A program made the position numbers and the translations under genes. 64,000 nt of DNA, taken from Armigeres subalbatus. Its lineage: Eukaryota; Arthropoda; Insecta; Diptera; Culicidae. This document shows, in pieces, positions 22,650-35,296 of this stretch. Position 1 is the stretch's first letter. The number at the start of each line of letters is the position of its first letter. The stretch is taken from positions 248,001 to 312,000 of the forward strand of contig NW_026943189.1 of NCBI RefSeq assembly GCF_024139115.2. Direction: 5' to 3'. Under the pieces are notes generated by a model. It was not told the DNA's origin. It worked only from the letters and a program-made list of their open reading frames with translations, and ran no database searches.

Positions 22650-25600
22650 CTAACATGTTCTTCAATAAAAAAAAAAGTAAAATGTATCTCAAGCTTTTCT
22701 TATTTGTTCATAAGGTGCATGACTGTCCAGTGGTCCGTTAAGGTCTTCCTCTGTCCGCTCAGTGGTGTTCTAGTTTGTCCCCTCGAGCTGGTTAAACGTC
22801 GACCCTAAGAATTAGAGGTGAGCGTCACAAGACGTGTGGACGTCACAGACAGTTACACAAGTTAGAACTGCAAAGGAGCTTTATGAATGGGCAATTTCCA
22901 AGACCGATTCAAAAGTACACTATGGTGTTTTTCTCCGAATCAGATTATAAAGCAAGTGAAAACCCGTTATAATCATGTAAAGCAAATATCTGGAACTCAG
23001 TCGTATAATAGTTTTAGACAACAAAATGATGATTATATGATTGTCAAACGGTTTTCCTTCTCGAAAGAAGAACATTCTGTTAAACTGTGAGGGCTTTTTA
23101 CGCGTATTTTTTGTGTATATAAAAATAAAAATATGTGTAAATCTCAACAAATAACCGAGTTTTATTTCAAACTATACACATGTTTAGTTGGAAACCTTAA
23201 GATTGTCTTATCAAAGTCCAAATGAACTGTTCATTTAAAAAACTGCATATGTGACATTTTTGGTCAAAATGAGATTTTTAAATATTCTGGACCCTCGTCC
23301 AAAAATACGTATTCTTGCAAAAAATACGAAGAAAGAAAAACTTGTTTGGGAACGTACGGAGAATTTTTCGTTTGTTTGGGAAACTACATATGTACACTCC
23401 CAAAATTTGGGTTCTCCGTACCGTACCATTCCTTTACATTGATGAAACTTCAGCGAAAAAATCTTGTTTTATTTAAAAAAAATCAAAATGTTTACTCAAG
23501 TGCATGGTATGCATCGGCCAAAAGTTTGGGTTCATCCACTATATGGTAAACCAGTCATAAGATTGGGTTAACTCTTCGTATATGTATACGATTTAATTGA
23601 ATTTTAGCCGAATATTGTCTGAAGTACAGTTCTTAACGTTTTGTTTGGAAAATCATTTTGGCTCAAGTTCCTGCTTTCTAAGTATTTACAACTGTCCCCT
23701 AGATTTCCATCCTGATAGCATACCACGTCACAGCTGCCTTGCTAAGCCATAATAAAGCTGGGTAGATGTAATTGCGCTGAGGTTGTTGAGAGAGTGAAAC
23801 AACCTGACTGTGTGTTTGTTCTTAAGTGGGCGACGCTTTCATGTTTTCACCGGAAAAAGTGACCCTCGCATGTCTAAAGCACTTCTGTAAACAAAAACAA
23901 AAGCAAGGAGAGCTCTTGGCCCAGTGAGGTTAAGTATCTGCCTTGGGGGCTCGTTTTGCTGCAAGTGCTTGGCATAAGCTTTCTCGCGAAACTCACGTTA
24001 ATAATGATCTACCAATATAAATGCGACTCAGTCTCTCATTCACATAAAATAAAACAAATAAAACAGATGTATTGGCTTAAACATAATTTTAACACAAACA
24101 TAGTTCTTAGAAAATATTTATTTTTGAATGGACGTATTTGGGCTCAGTCAGGAATTTAATAAAATTCAATGTCCTAATCAGTATCACATTTTTGAAACTG
24201 CCATATAATAGTTGCTTTGATCAGAATATTGTTTCAAACTTTTTCCTTGGAATTCTAGATGAATTTATTGAACTTCGAAATTGTCACAGAGCCAAAATAA
24301 AGTATTCACTAAAAGATAGACAGAAATGACATCACATGGCTTAGCTCATTAAATCTTCTAATGATTCAATGTGTGCAGTGAAGGCACACAATGAGTTTGC
24401 GTGTTCATTAGGCTCGGGATAGTTCGTCATTATGAAGTCATTCTGCTCAGTCATTGTAACCAACACTTAGACTCATATCAGTGGAACCCGCTGTGACTGG
24501 ATTGCGTGCTGGGGGAAATTACGGGCTTACATTAGGAATGATTATCTAAATAGAATTACATTGTCGTTACCACGTCCTGTGTCAATGGATTAGAACTACA
24601 CCGGGAAGCGAGAAAATTGGAAGATAAATGTACCGCGGGCATTAACTATCCCTGTAATAGTTGGCTAACGGAAGTGGGGCTAATGGATGGGTTAACTAAC
24701 TTTGCTCTGCATTGTTTAGTTTTTCGCAGACCGAAACTTTTTTGTCTTAGTTGAGTGAATTCAATTTTGATAGGGTCGGGCAATAATTTATTGGTTTTCC
24801 ATGAGCAATCTCAAATTCTGCTGACTGATCTATGTTATCTTATTTCTTCAATAACTTGTGTTATGAGATTGAAAACGATTATGGGTTTGATGTTGATGTG
24901 AATTTTGAATCCACAATTTTAGTCAATAATTCCATTTTAGTATCATCTCAATAATCTGTTTGTTTCAAGTAAACATCGCTGAAAGGGTACATTTTGCATA
25001 TTTTTCCTAAATACACCTTCTACAATACATATTCTATTTCGATGAGCCTATATCTGCAGCAATTTGCATACCGTCGTCATCGTCGCTGTCCCCCGAAACC
25101 ACAAAGAATAACTCAAACTAGGAAAAACCTTCTTCACGAGGGGAAGTAATCACCATCTCCGGTACGAGAAAGGATTTCCTCTTTCGAATCAAAATTTATG
25201 TTTCGTTTCGATTCTTTGTCAGACAGGTGACAGAGCACAGTGGCGGTCTTGGGAAATGTGTACTTAGCAGGATTTTTTTTTAAATTCAAATTTAACTCTT
25301 CAGCGTATACAGAAATTATTCACTATTTTCGACTTAGCTTTTCCAATTCCTTTTTTACGGGACTTTTCTTTAACTACGAAATAATCAATGTGCCCCTCCT
25401 TATCTTTGGTCTCACTCCATTCATGGTTTCTCTATCATGAAGCCATTCTTGCTTATTTTTTCATCCGGCGGATTGGGACTGAACTTTTGTTTCCATCTTC
25501 GCTCGCCACGCAACCGGTCGGTGATCAACAACCGACGAGGCTGTTTTCCATTTCCATTGATTGGAATTTATGGCGTTGATGTTTGGTTCATTTCTTTTTC

Positions 25601-26217
25601 TTTCCCGTGGATTGATCCCATTGGAATGTAGCGAAAGCCGTACGAAATCCTCCCCAACGGGGAAAAGGATAAAGTGTTCGCCGGGCTGACTGCTGAAGCC
25701 CCCTCCGTTGCGGACCTTTTTGGCCTAATTCCATTCTTTGTTGGAATGACCGGTTTTTAAAAAGCATTCAAGTCTTATTATTTGTATTCAGGGGGATTGA
25801 TGAGAATGTTGTATTCAATGCTCAAAAATTAGGTACTCAATAAAAGTTGGAAGCAACGTAACTCGAGACACTTGTATCGTTCTCAAGGGTTATATTTTTT
25901 CCTTGCATTTCGCAGTGATGTTTTCAATGTTTCAAGACCCGATATTAGAACTTTAATTCAGAGTAAAAGAGCGACGACCATGATAACAGCAGTGTATAGT
26001 CTAGTCTAGTCTAGTCTACACAAACACAGCCAGTACGTGAAAGAATACTGGAAAGTGATAGATTCGACTACATCTATCACTTATCATATCAATATTTATG
26101 TTTGAAGCACATCATAAATGTAGTTCTAGCATAAAAGCGGCCAGGCCTACTGTTAAGCGTTGTAAAAAATACCTATGAGAATCAATTATATACTTGATTT
26201 CACAATTAAGGCATAAA
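22650..26217. other. Intergenic or intronic DNA, no supported gene
   Basis: Mostly AT-rich. 23340-23430 has a loose inverted pair (gggaacgtacggagaa ... ttctccgtaccgtacc). 25990-26018 is a (ctagt)n microsatellite. 25060-25680 is moderately GC-rich but contains no convincing exon. Confidence 0.4.
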
Positions 26218-26398
26218 GGTTCCCCAAAACATACGCGACGCGACAGTCGCGACGCGATTCTATCGCTTGGCGACAGCGATTCTGTCGCCGTTGGTATGGA
26301 AGCGTAAATAGAACATTGCCTGCAGCGACCCAACGATAGAATCGCGGCGACTAGTTGTCGCCGTCGCGGCGATTAAATCGCTTAGGTCTGGGGGAGCC
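26218..26398. mobile_element. piggyBac-type MITE, copy 1
   Basis: 181 bp, GC-rich, with ends GGTTCCCCAAAAC and the complement of GGCTCCCCCAGACC. TTAA lies on the right (26399-26402) and a mutated taaa on the left. The interior holds inverted gcgacgcgattctatcg / cgatagaatcgcggcg blocks, so it can fold. The near-identical copy at 52164-52345 has the intact TTAA on the other side, which together supports TTAA target duplication. Confidence 0.85.
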
Positions 26399-26402
26399 TT
26401 AA

Positions 26403-27242
26403 AACGGGGACATCTCGTACCAACCACTCCGTTTACATGATTAGTTGATGGTTGATGAATCGCTGAGATTGACTTAGCTAAGATGATTACTGTTCACTAC
26501 TTAGGACCACAACATCTTGGGATGCGACACAGTTTTGGACATCTATCTATTGGCCTGGCTTATACACTGATGGACAAAAGTTATTTATGAATTCATAATG
26601 AGAACTATGGAAACATAACAAATACTTATGTTCTTCAGCGTACATATGAGACTAGGTTCAAGCGCCACTACTCGCTCTCTTGAACGAGAAAAGGAAACAA
26701 AGGCGATGAGAAACAAGAAAAAACCCATAAGACGTTAAAATAAACCACATTTATTTACAACAGCTCCGTATAATAAAAAATTACCCATTTTCTTGCACAA
26801 TTTTTCTTGTAGGTAGCAGATCCAACTAATCACAAAATGTATCGGATATTCTTCCACCCTATCCAATAGCAAATGTACGAATAACTAGATATGAATTCAT
26901 TATCGTTTTCATTCTACGAACAAAATATCAGAAGTCAGTCAAAAAGGTGCTTGGTGCGGTTTCGCTGAACCCTGACCAAATGCCTATCGTATCAAACCTT
27001 ATTCTATTCATACCTTTCCCGTCCAACTCACAGACTTACTGATTCTGTGTCCAGTACAGCGCAATGCCGACCCTTTTCGGAGACACTAGTCAAATCTATG
27101 CTCATCGCGAACAGGAGGCAAAGCTGCCTGCGGTGGTTTCCGAGGATAAATAAAATACCATAGATGAAATACCCGATGATCTGCTGCTAGATACTCCAGA
27201 AGATAAAAAGTTCCAGAAAATCCTTCGTATTTCATTGGTTTT
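26403..27242. other. AT-rich DNA, nothing recognised
   Basis: No gene or repeat structure that I can support. Its right edge meets the probable 3' end of the LINE that follows. Confidence 0.4.
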
Positions 27243-29760
27243 TTTAAACTTGTCTTTATTTTAAGGCTCAAGCGCCATTAGGCATAACGGAGCTGTTATA
27301 TCTTTGATTTTTAGTTACAATCATGATTTGCGTCTTATTTCATAATATTAGTTTTGGGGAGCCGAAAAACTCGCGGCTTGGTCGAGGTTAAGGAGTACAA
27401 GAAATAAAAAAAATAGGAAATGGGATAGGGCCTAGGTAGCGTTGTTGCGATGTTCTCACTGCTGATTGACAGGGGACAAACTGTAATGATACAAACAAAC
27501 TATTTTTTCCTGGCGGAGCGGGTGGGGACGAGGTGGACATGACCTTACAATAGACAGGGGGGTCAGACAAAAACATTGATTCGTTTTAAGAAGTTATGCA
27601 CGATGGCCATGTACTCTAGATCAAGCTTACCCATGTGCGTGTGCGGAATGTGCGTTTAAAGAGTAGTGATTGGACATTAGTCGACACATTACCTTGATAA
27701 AATCTCGACTAATTGCCAATCCCTTGAACCAAGGTTTCTTCGATGCTTGTGGGAGAATGGAATGTAACCATCTACCCAAATCTCCTTCATCCCATTTTTG
27801 TTGCCAACTGATCAAAGTGTGTTGACGTACAATTGTGAAAAATTCGTTAAAGGCGATTTTGCGCTCATATATATTGCCTTCCATAGCGCCCACCTTGGCA
27901 AGTGAATCTGCTTTCTCATTACCTGGAATTGAGCAATGAGAAGGGACCCATACCAAGGTTATAGTGTAAAAGCGATTCGATAGAGCACTCAATATTCGCT
28001 ATTCGCTATTCGCTCTAATGCATAGTGTATAGCCGCTAACTCTGGGACATATACGGAACAAGGGTTTTGAAGTTTAAGAGCGGCGCTATGAAAATAATTA
28101 AAAACACCAAAACCAGTAGATTCATTTGTTTTTGACCCGTCGGTGAAAAACCTTTTGTCGCAACTGACATGGCTGTACTTGCTTGCAAAAATTGGTGGTA
28201 TGCACTCCGATCGGTGCGGATCTGGTATTTCACGGATCTCTTGTCTCATGGTCAGATGAAAAACTACAGTAGAATTGGAGGAGTCTAGGAAGCAACCACG
28301 ATTGGGAATATTCGCAGAAGGGCCAATCTCCAGGCTCATGTAACAATAGTACAATGTCATAAATTTTGGATTGGAAGTTTCCAATTACCAATGGATTTAA
28401 GACCTCACACCGAATGAGGAGCCTAAACGACAATTCCGCGAAACGATTTGATAAAGGGAGTACTCCCGCGAGTACCTCCAAACTCATTGTATGCGTCGAG
28501 TTCATACAGCCTAAAGCGATACGGAGACAACGATATTGAATACGTTCGAGCTTCAATATGTGAGTTTTCGCGGCGGATTGGAAACAAAAACTACCGTATT
28601 CGATGACCGACAGAATCGTTGTACGATAAAGCTTTATCAGATTTTCCGGGTGGGCTCCCCACCATGTTCCAGTTATTGTACGCATGAAGTTGATACGTTG
28701 TTGGCATTTCTGATACAGATGTCTAATGTGCATTCCCCAGGTGCCTTTCGAGTCGAACAAGACCCCTAAATATTTATGAGAAAGACTTTGAGCGATTTTC
28801 TTACCTCCAATATGAAGCTTTAATTCTGCTGGCTTAAGCTTCCTAGAAAAGACAATCAGCTCAGTTTTCTCCGGAGAGAATTCGATACCTAGCCGAATGG
28901 CCCAAGTAGACAAATTGTCTAAAGTATTTAGCAATGGTCCTTGCAGATCGTCCACCCCTGTTCCTGTAAAGGAGACAACGGCGTCATCCGCAAGCTGTCT
29001 AAGCGTGCAATTTTCCATGAGACATCCATCGATATCTCTGACGTAAAAGTTGTAAAGAAGGGGGCTTATGCATGAGCCCTGGGGGAGACCCATGTAACTA
29101 ATTCTTGAAGTTGTCGAGTTTCCATGAGAAAAGCTCATATGTTTCTCAGACAACAAGTTATACAAATAGTTGTTCAATATTGTTGAATGCCCACACTCGA
29201 GGAGTTTGTCTGAAAGTACGTCAACGCAAACTGAGTCAAAAGCTCCCTTAATGTCCAAGAAAACTGAACCCATTTGCGCTTTTTGAGAATAGGCCAGTTG
29301 GATCTCTGTAGTAAGCAGCGCAAGACAGCCGTTCGTTCCCTTGCCTCTGCGTTCGATTCAACCCATTTGTCGAGCCGATTAAGAATCATCTTCTCAAACA
29401 GCTTCCGTATACACGACAACATCGCGATTGGCCGATACGAATTGTGATCCGACACAGGTTTCTCCGGTTTCTTTATGGCGATCACTTTTACCTGTCTCCA
29501 TTCACCTGGAACGATGTTGCTTTCCAGGAATCGATTGTATAAGTTCAACAATCGCCTCTTCGCGACGTCTGGGAGGTTTCTAAGTAGGTTGAACTTAATA
29601 CCATCCATTCCAGGGGCAGAATTGTTACAAGAAAGGAGAGCAAGGAGGAGAATTCGACCATCAAAAAGGGACTATCCATTTCACTTCGACCGCGTATTAC
29701 GTCACGCACGAACCCTTGTATTGGGACGGAATCCGGGCACACCTTTTTGGCATATGCAAT
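27243..29760 (-). pseudogene. LOA/Loner-like LINE, RT plus RNase H (truncated)
   Basis: Minus-strand non-LTR retrotransposon. From 5' to 3': MDGIKFNLLRNLPD and NSYRPIAMLS (RT entry, 29174-29608); VFLDIKGAFDSV (motif A), LPQGSCISPLLYNFYV (motif B), RQLADDAVVSF (motif C) and KYLGVLFD (28230-29273); then RNase H with FFTDGSK, PELAAIHYALE and WVPSHCSIPGNEKAD (27627-28384). The pieces sit in different frames. Two internal deletions remove the central RNase H Asp region (near 28000) and the cysteine motif after LMSNHYSLNAH (near 27645). The 5' half with endonuclease is absent. The 3' UTR ends near an aataaagac/A-rich stretch at 27243. RNase H places it in the I/R1/LOA/Loner group; the exact clade is uncertain. 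Not functional. Confidence 0.85.
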
Positions 29761-30293
29761 GATTCACCGAGAGGAGCTTACCCGTAATGCTGGGTAGACA
29801 CCTTTACGTGGTGTGTTACGGGGTAAGATCTACCACGGTTACATTGCCAGCTACAAGCAAATCCTGACCCAACGAATACCTTCCTCATTATCCAACTCCG
29901 TGGTACTTATGAGGGTGTCGCTAAGTCGGTGGCCTCTCGTTAAGTAAGTACTACATCAACACTTCCTTCCTCTCCCTAGTTACGGCTACTGTGTTGGACA
30001 CGTAGGGGGGGGAGCTCGAGGCTTCGTCACGTAGTTTACCCAGCTGTTGTGTTGGACGTAGGCGTTGGACATAGAGACGTCAGAGGGCTAACAGGAACGG
30101 TGCCTGGTTCGATCTTGGAGGCTCTTTCCGGCGAGGCTCTGGTGTTGGACACGTGGACGGTAGCTAAGGGTTAGTCACAGTTTTTTCTCCGCCTCCGCGA
30201 GATGCGCCGCCAGCTGGCGGCAGAGCTGGACACGAGATCACGGCTTAACCTGTTTTAGGATTTCTTCCGGCTTCACCAGACAGGCAGCTGGCA
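29761..30293. other. GC-richer dispersed-repeat-like stretch
   Basis: Contains three gtgttggacacgtagg-like phrases (29990-30160). It reads like UTR sequence of a mosquito LINE, but I cannot assign it. Confidence 0.35.
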
Positions 30294-30401
30294 CCCGAGT
30301 AGCACATATTGAACAGATTTGGTTGCGGTAACTTAAATGTTACCGAATTCGGTCTCATATAAGTTGCGGCAACTAACTTGCAACATGTGTGCTACTCGGG
30401 G
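30294..30401. mobile_element. Short CCCGAGTAGCACA MITE
   Basis: 108 bp with ends CCCGAGTAGCACA and the complement of CCCCGAGTAGCACACATG, a minimal ca on both sides. The interior has inverted gcggtaac/gttgcggc-like blocks. The end type is shared with 33651-34385 and 15662-16997. Confidence 0.7.
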
Positions 30402-30403
30402 CA

Positions 30404-30990
30404 AGGCTGGTTCCGCCCGTGGATCATTCTTTCATAGCTGGAAACGAATTGGCTGATAAGTTAGATCGCACTGGAGCATCTACTTCCAGGTACAGGTCCT
30501 TATGTCGTGGCCGGGTCGGTTGCCAAAAATAACGTTCTCTTTTTCTTCTATCTTCATTTGGTATTTGAAGGGATCGCGTTACCTGCATCGTGCTGGCGAG
30601 GCTGCTACCTTAGGTAAAGCTGACGCGATACAGCATTTCGTTAATCAGCCACTGGGTACCAGGAAGACGCTGTTTGAGCCATGCCTCCTGGTGAACAGAC
30701 GCTCGAGGCGTACCTTCTCACTCTAGCTGATGTCAGAAGGACAACAGTGCCCAGGCTGCTCTATCAGCTAAGTACACAACCCTTTGCTGGCGGTTTTTAG
30801 TCATCGAACTTGCGGGGACCAAAGCTATGTTGGGCGCTACTTCCTTGATGTCAACCCACCATTTTGCAGCCTATGCACAGGAGCATCACATGACCTTATA
30901 TGTTCTGAGCCAGCTAATATCTAAGTGTTGGATGAAGCTTTTGATTATCTTTTGGGTTATCACTCAGCACAAAAGGCATTGGAGTAGTTT
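30404..30990 (+). pseudogene. Decayed LINE RNase H and C-terminus
   Basis: In one frame at about 30410-30490 it reads DHSFIAGNELADKLDRTGAS, the C-terminal RNase H signature (HSxxxGNExAD) of I/R1-group LINEs. Further on, a FCSLCTGASHDLICSEPA-like phrase at about 30860-30910 resembles the cysteine/histidine motif after RNase H. Frameshifts and stops between them. A MITE abuts its 5' side. Confidence 0.6.
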
Positions 30991-31395
30991 GGAATCATGT
31001 CGTCAAACAAAATTGTATATTCACGAGCAAGCTATTTAGTTAATCAGTTTGAACAAAATTATCTGTCAAGTCATTACCAACTCTACTATCACATGACAAA
31101 TATTCAACGAGTTGAATCATTTGACTGTGATAGTTTGTGAATCTGATTATGGATTTTCTTATCATCTGATATGTAACTATGCCCAGTTTATGCGCAATTG
31201 CATTTCCAAGTATTTGGTAAACACTTACTTGGTGATTGACTTCAGAAACCTGAACCTTCAAAATATTCTTTTGTTCATAAGCCGCTGTGAGTACGCTTGT
31301 GCGTTGTATGCTCTCTTTAAGGGTCCCATTCCCAAACTTTCCATTTTTTCACTCATCCACATTCCTTCTCCTTGCTCAAATTGAGGTGAACGTGC
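30991..31395. other. AT-rich DNA between two LINE remnants
   Basis: Probably includes the 3' UTR of the minus-strand LINE that ends its ORF at 31396. No tail or target duplication located. Confidence 0.35.
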
Positions 31396-33498
31396 CTAAC
31401 GTGGCCTAACGTTCAGATCAATGAGTTGGAGAATGGTCTCACAATCAGTTCTACCTTGGAGAACATCGGCGATGGTCAAAGCTCTGGAAACATTTCTTCG
31501 CACTCTGAGGATTTCAAGCTCAATCAAGCGACAGCGGCTCTCGTAGCTGGGTAATCGAAGAGGGTCTCTCCAAGACAGCATTCGGAGCGCAAAACAAAGA
31601 AACCGACGCTGTATCGATTCGATGCATTCCTCGCCGTTATTATAAAACGGGCTCCAAACTGCAGAGGAGTATTCTAATGTGGATCGTACTAGAGAACAAT
31701 AGAGCGATTTCAGGCAATGAATGTCGGTGAAAGTTTTCGCAATTCTAAAAATGACTCCAAGAGCTCTAGATGCCTTATCGACGATGTAAGAAATATGATG
31801 TTTATAGCTTAACTGCTCGTCCAAAATAACTCCCAAGTCTTTCACATGATGAACACGCTCGATCTTCGTACCTTGCAGTGCATAATCGTAGATAATCGGC
31901 TGCCTCTTTCGCGAAAACGTAATGACTAAGCATTTCTCAGGGTTAATAACCATAAAGTTTATATTGCACCAGTTAACCACAGCATCTAGTTGTTTTTGCA
32001 GAGTCAGGCAGTCCGCTATTGATCCAATCTCTAGGTAAATTTTAAGGTCATCAGCGAATGATAGCTTTGGTCTTCCAATAGCAAAAAGTACGTCATTAAA
32101 ATACACAGGATTTTGTTTTTACACGATTTTTTTTCGCTCGTATTTTTGATCGTGTGACTTCAATTTGCCACCAATCTCTTCGCAACATGTTTCAAAAAAT
32201 CCAGAATAAATCAAAGAAAAATCACATGACATTTAATATACGTTAAACATTTAGGATACGTGGAAAATTGAGAAAATGTAAATCGTGTAAAAACAAAATC
32301 CAGTGTACAGCAAGAAAATCAATGGTCCTAAGTTTCTACCCTGAGGAATGCCGGACGTCGCATAGAAAGTAGATGACATACAATTACCTATGACAACTGT
32401 CAACTAAGTAGGAATGGAACCACTCGAGAAGATTGCCGCTGACACCCAGCCTGTCCAGTTTGGCGATAGTAATAGCATGATTAACTTTATCGAAAGCAGC
32501 AGAAAGATTGGTGTAAACAACGTCAGTTTGAGTCCGTTCAGTCATACTATCAGTGCCGACTTACAACACGATGGAAACGTACCACTTGAAAGGGAAAGTA
32601 TAAAACTGTGTTGAAGTGGTAAGAGAAGACTGTCGGAGTGTTTCTTGAGCAGCGATGAAGGAATTCCGTCAGGTGTTAATCGCTCGATTAGACAATGGGA
32701 CTTTTTCTGCAGTAAGTGATATACGATCAGCAGATAACTCCTCGTCCGAAAACACACTGGCAAACTAGGAACTGAAGAAGTTGCATATTTCTTGTTGTGA
32801 CGAAGCGGTGACACCGTTGAAGACCATGGAGGATGGTGTCGTATCCATCCTGGAGCCGATATGCACTAGCTGAAACTCAGCCGTAATAAAAATACATCTT
32901 CAGAACGCGCACTTCCATTCATTGGAAACTTCGTCTATAGAATGACCAAACATCGAATCACCCATTTTAGCCTTCATAATTTTCACACGAATATTTCCTC
33001 TCACTCTCACATACGTTAACACTCTACACTCACCAAGTCGTCTTCGTCGTCTCCATCCTCAATCGTATACAGCGTTCGAGACAAACGAACGAGACTGCTG
33101 CTTCGTGTGATCATTGGCCCAACCACGAAGGCGACATGCACAAGAAAGTGTAATCATCTTAATGACAAATCATTTTCTTTCAAGTGATTAAGGGCAACAT
33201 GCATCCATCTATTTTTCTATTTCTTGATTGTTAAAAACGTATTTGCATAAACCAATAATATATACATCATCATATCTGATATCTTTTTATACTGCAATTG
33301 ATCAATATAAAATCAAGTTACACTTTACACGTCCCTTCACTACAGATGGTAATTTGGACTCCTTACGCTGCTCATTCACAAAATTCCAGAAGGATTTCGG
33401 GTTAGTTTTAAGCCTTCGTTGGATCCCTCTCTGGTATCGTTGGTAGCATGATTTGCTCAAGCGCTTGTATTCATGGTTCAGTTGGACGTAGTGCTGTT
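31396..33498 (-). pseudogene. CR1/Jockey-group LINE ORF2, RT part
   Basis: Minus strand. Starts with the linker SCYQRYQRGIQRRLK and PKSFWNFVNEQRK (33302-33498), then PDGIPSSLL (32542-32814), a decayed AFDKVNHA (motif A) and SGIPQG (motif B) region at 32330-32550, LSFADDLKIYLEI (motif C), INPEKC, VKDLGVILD and the end NVRPR at 31396 (236 open codons, 31396-32106). No RNase H. A mariner-type MITE (32104-32305) sits between motifs B and C, and about 450 bp of unassigned sequence (32880-33330) also interrupts it. The 5' part, the endonuclease, lies beyond the RTE insertion at 35956-36760. Confidence 0.8.
32104..32305. mobile_element. Mariner-type MITE, CACTGGATTTTG family, copy 2
   Basis: 202 bp with ends CACAGGATTTTGTTTTTACA and the complement of CACTGGATTTTGTTTTTACA, TA on each side (32102-32103, 32306-32307). 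Inserted in the LINE RT. Copy 1 is at 15204-15384. Confidence 0.9.
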
Positions 33499-33650
33499 TC
33501 AACGTTGATGTTCATTTCATTTTATTCATTAATTTATTCAGACTAAGGCCGAAGTGGCCTGTGCGGTATACAAGAGTCTTCTCTACTCGGCTCGGTCCAT
33601 TGCTACACGTCGCCAACCACGCAGTCTACGGAGGGTCCGCAAGTCATCTC

Positions 33651-34385
33651 CCAAGTAGCACACGCAACATCTTCCAAAAAGCACCTTGTTTCTATACAGT
33701 TTCATTACAGGCATTGGAAAACCATCAAAGCACGAAAAAGTTGCATCAAGATGTCAAAAACCTTCGAGTTGTGATCAATGTTTCTTCAACATTGCAATGC
33801 AGTACGTGTTTGACATTTGAAAACAAACAACCAAAGAAAACTGCACTTTATGTTGCAAACACGAAACAAAATCAACAAGTTGCATATTTTTTACCATGTA
33901 ACTTCAATGCGTCTTTCAAAATGTATTTGTTTGTTTAAATTAAGTTGCAGACATGTTGAGTGTGTCTTCATGTTTAATTTATCATCGTGCAACGTTTTGA
34001 CAACTTACAATTTTTTCCGGTGATGGTGCAATCAAGTAACAGAAAACTCGAGTACAAAACTTCATAATCGTATGATTTTTATGGTGAGTCGACATGCAGT
34101 CCCTTCGAAGTGTTGAATGGTGCAGTGGTAGAGTGAAGGACTATCAATCACAAGATCCTTAAATCGAATCCAGTTTTATATTTTTATTTTATTTTTTTCG
34201 CTGTAGTATTTTGCAACATTATTGCAATTTTACTGCAATCGAAGGATGTTTCCGTAGGCTCCACCTCTTGCGCTTTTTAGATTGCAAGAGAGTTATATTT
34301 GATGGCACATACGGAAAGATTGTTTCTTTCCGAATGTTGCAACACAGTGAAATGTTCAGTAGTGAAACAAGTTGTGCTGCTTGGG
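33651..34385. mobile_element. CCCAAGTA-ended element, copy 2 (735 bp)
   Basis: The ends read CCCAAGTAGCACACGCAAC and the complement of CCCAAGCAGCACAACTTG. It interrupts the RTE 3' region with only ct duplicated (33649-33650, 34386-34387); without it, the RTE sequence reads straight from caagtcatct to tccacctgatcg. The AT-rich interior has repeated ttgcaac/gttgcaa motifs and a tRNA-like segment. No transposase. Confidence 0.8.
34115..34177 (+). other. tRNA-like segment inside the second CCCAAGTA element
   Basis: Reads ggtgcagtggtagagtg (A-box-like), a short loop, and aaatcgaatcc (B-box-like), then a T-rich run. Similar in layout to 16577-16632. It does not close as a canonical tRNA. Confidence 0.5.
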
Positions 34386-35296
34386 CTTCCACCTGATCGA
34401 TCCACCTTGCCCGCTGCGCACCTTGCCTTCTTGTGCCCGTCGGATCGTTGTCGAGAACCATTTTCACCGGGTTATTGTCCGACATTCTGGCTGCGTGCCC
34501 GGCCCACCGCAGTCGTCCGATTTTTGCGGTGTGAACGATGGATGGTTCTCCCAACAGCTGATGCAACTCGTGGTTCATTCGCCTCCTCCACGTACCGTCC
34601 GCCATCTGCATCCCACCATAGATGGTACGCAGCACTTTCCTTTCGAAAACTCCAAGTGCGCGTTGGTCCTCCACGAGCATCGTCCAGGTCTCGTGTCCGT
34701 AGAGGACTACCGGTCTAATGAGCGTTTTGTAGATTGTCAGTTTGGTACGGCGGCGAACTCTATTCGATCGGAGCGTTTTGTGGAGTCCAAAGTATGTACG
34801 ATTTCCAACCACTATGCGTCTCCGAATTTCTCTGCTGGTATCATTTTCGGCAGTCACCAGTGAGCCCAAGTACACAAATTCTTCTACCACCTCGATTTCG
34901 TCACAACCGAAGCAAACTCGTGGTGGGTGGCTCACATTGTCTTCTCTTGAACCTCTTCCGATCATATACTTCGTCTTCGACGTGTTGATGACTAGTCCGA
35001 TCCGCTTGGCTTCCCTCTTCAGTATGATGTAGGCTTCCTCCATATTCACGAAGTTACGTGCCATAATATCTATGTCGTCGGCGAAGCCAAATAGCTCGAC
35101 GGACTTATTGAAAATTGTACCACTCGTATTAATCCCTGCTCTTCGTATTACCCCTTCCAAAGCGATGTTGAATAGCAGACACGAAAGACCATCACCTTGC
35201 CGTAACCCTCTGCGGGTTCCGAAGGGACTTGAGAATGCCCCTGAAACTCGAACTACGCACATCACCCGATCCATCGTCGCTTTGATCAACCGTGTC

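Noticed and set aside
34115..34177. Functional tRNA gene
   Set aside because: A and B boxes are recognisable but the acceptor stem and anticodon arm do not form, and it lies inside a mobile element.
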